A stretch of 60,844 nucleotides of DNA from the NCBI GenBank assembly GCA_022774505.1, contig JALFLW010000074.1, forward strand, positions 1-60,844, given 5' to 3'. Numbering within the stretch: the first letter of the stretch is position 1; each line of letters starts with the position of its first letter. Below, piece after piece: positions 60,680 through 60,844 of this stretch. This DNA comes from Lachnospiraceae bacterium (lineage in GTDB: Bacteria > Bacillota > Clostridia > Lachnospirales > Lachnospiraceae). The notes beneath the pieces are model-generated. The model made no database searches. It worked only from the letters and a program-made list of their open reading frames with translations, and was not told the DNA's origin. The translations under genes and the position numbers were made by a program.

Positions 60680-60844
60680 CTAAGACTTCACACACCAATA
60701 ACAGAAAGCAGCCCATAATATGTCTTATGTCTTGAAGAGAAAATAGGCATTTTGCTTCGGAATACAAATTGATCCGTGAGCTGTGACTAAAAAATTGACG
60801 CAGATCAGTAGGATTTCTGAAAAGACTTTGCTTTGCAATGCTTT
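60680..60844 (-). repeat. Palindromic repeat copy G (left arm, cut by window end)
   Basis: Starts CTAAGACTTCACACACCAAT and continues through GCCCATAATATGTCTTATGT, the TGATCCGTGAGCTGTGACTA block and GAAAAGACTTTGCTTTGCAA to the last base. It matches the left arm of copy B over about 160 bp. The apex and right arm would be beyond the window. The 200-bp gap before it otherwise holds only the hairpin and the zinc-ribbon remnant. Confidence 0.9.

Noticed and set aside
1-60844. tRNA, rRNA, integrase, phage or toxin-antitoxin genes.
   Set aside because: I looked for tRNA T-loops, rRNA segments and typical integrase or toxin motifs by eye and found none. A tRNA search program should confirm this.

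Overview
The window looks like a chromosomal segment of a gut Lachnospiraceae-type Firmicute. This is inferred from moderate GC with strong AGGAGG-type ribosome sites, TTG and GTG starts, VanRS-like and FtsX-type ABC modules, lysine-rich Big_2 surface proteins, LRR proteins, a CotF-like spore coat protein and the two-subunit iron-sulfur serine dehydratase. I saw no rRNA, tRNA, CRISPR array or phage genes.

Layout: an IS4-family element (7-1597) sits inside a copy of a long palindromic repeat. Next comes a run of secreted proteins (2101-7881: two Big_2 proteins, a small basic protein, a DUF1292-like protein and an LRR protein). Housekeeping genes follow (DJ-1/PfpI, trmB, CotF-like). A signalling and transport block (10689-19640) has an ABC exporter, a response regulator with an intramembrane-type kinase, an ABC/FtsX pair and a VanRS-like pair. 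A pentose kinase and an AraD-like epimerase follow, then a MATE exporter with a leader-peptide attenuator. From 23692 to 30821 there are three ECF sigma/anti-sigma pairs, two small membrane proteins and a lipoprotein serpin. Then come cysE-like, nadE, a BlaR1/M56-like protein without its zinc motif, GH43 with a divergent AraC regulator, a transporter, an orphan regulator, a sulfotransferase, a tail-anchored protein, a MraY paralogue, DUF1858, another Big_2 protein, HD-GYP, an LRR_5 protein, TetR, MATE, GH3, a CPA-type antiporter, a P1B-type ATPase with a small partner, and the serine dehydratase subunits.

The most unusual feature is a dispersed non-coding element of about 560 bp that is one giant imperfect palindrome (complete at 10046-10605). 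A second copy is interrupted by the IS, and a third runs off the window end. Four shorter derivatives (solo arm, fragments, internally deleted form) lie at 30840, 36254, 44556 and 47451. The two visible apex sequences differ by a compensatory base-pair change, which suggests that the fold is maintained.

Other points: the second sigma factor's upstream box (AAATTTTTGYTGTAACGG) recurs with one change just upstream of the serpin gene, suggesting a sigma-to-serpin link. The divergent MATE gene has a consensus promoter, a 48-codon leader ORF and an intrinsic terminator embedded in that ORF. All functional calls come from reading sequence motifs. No database search was run.
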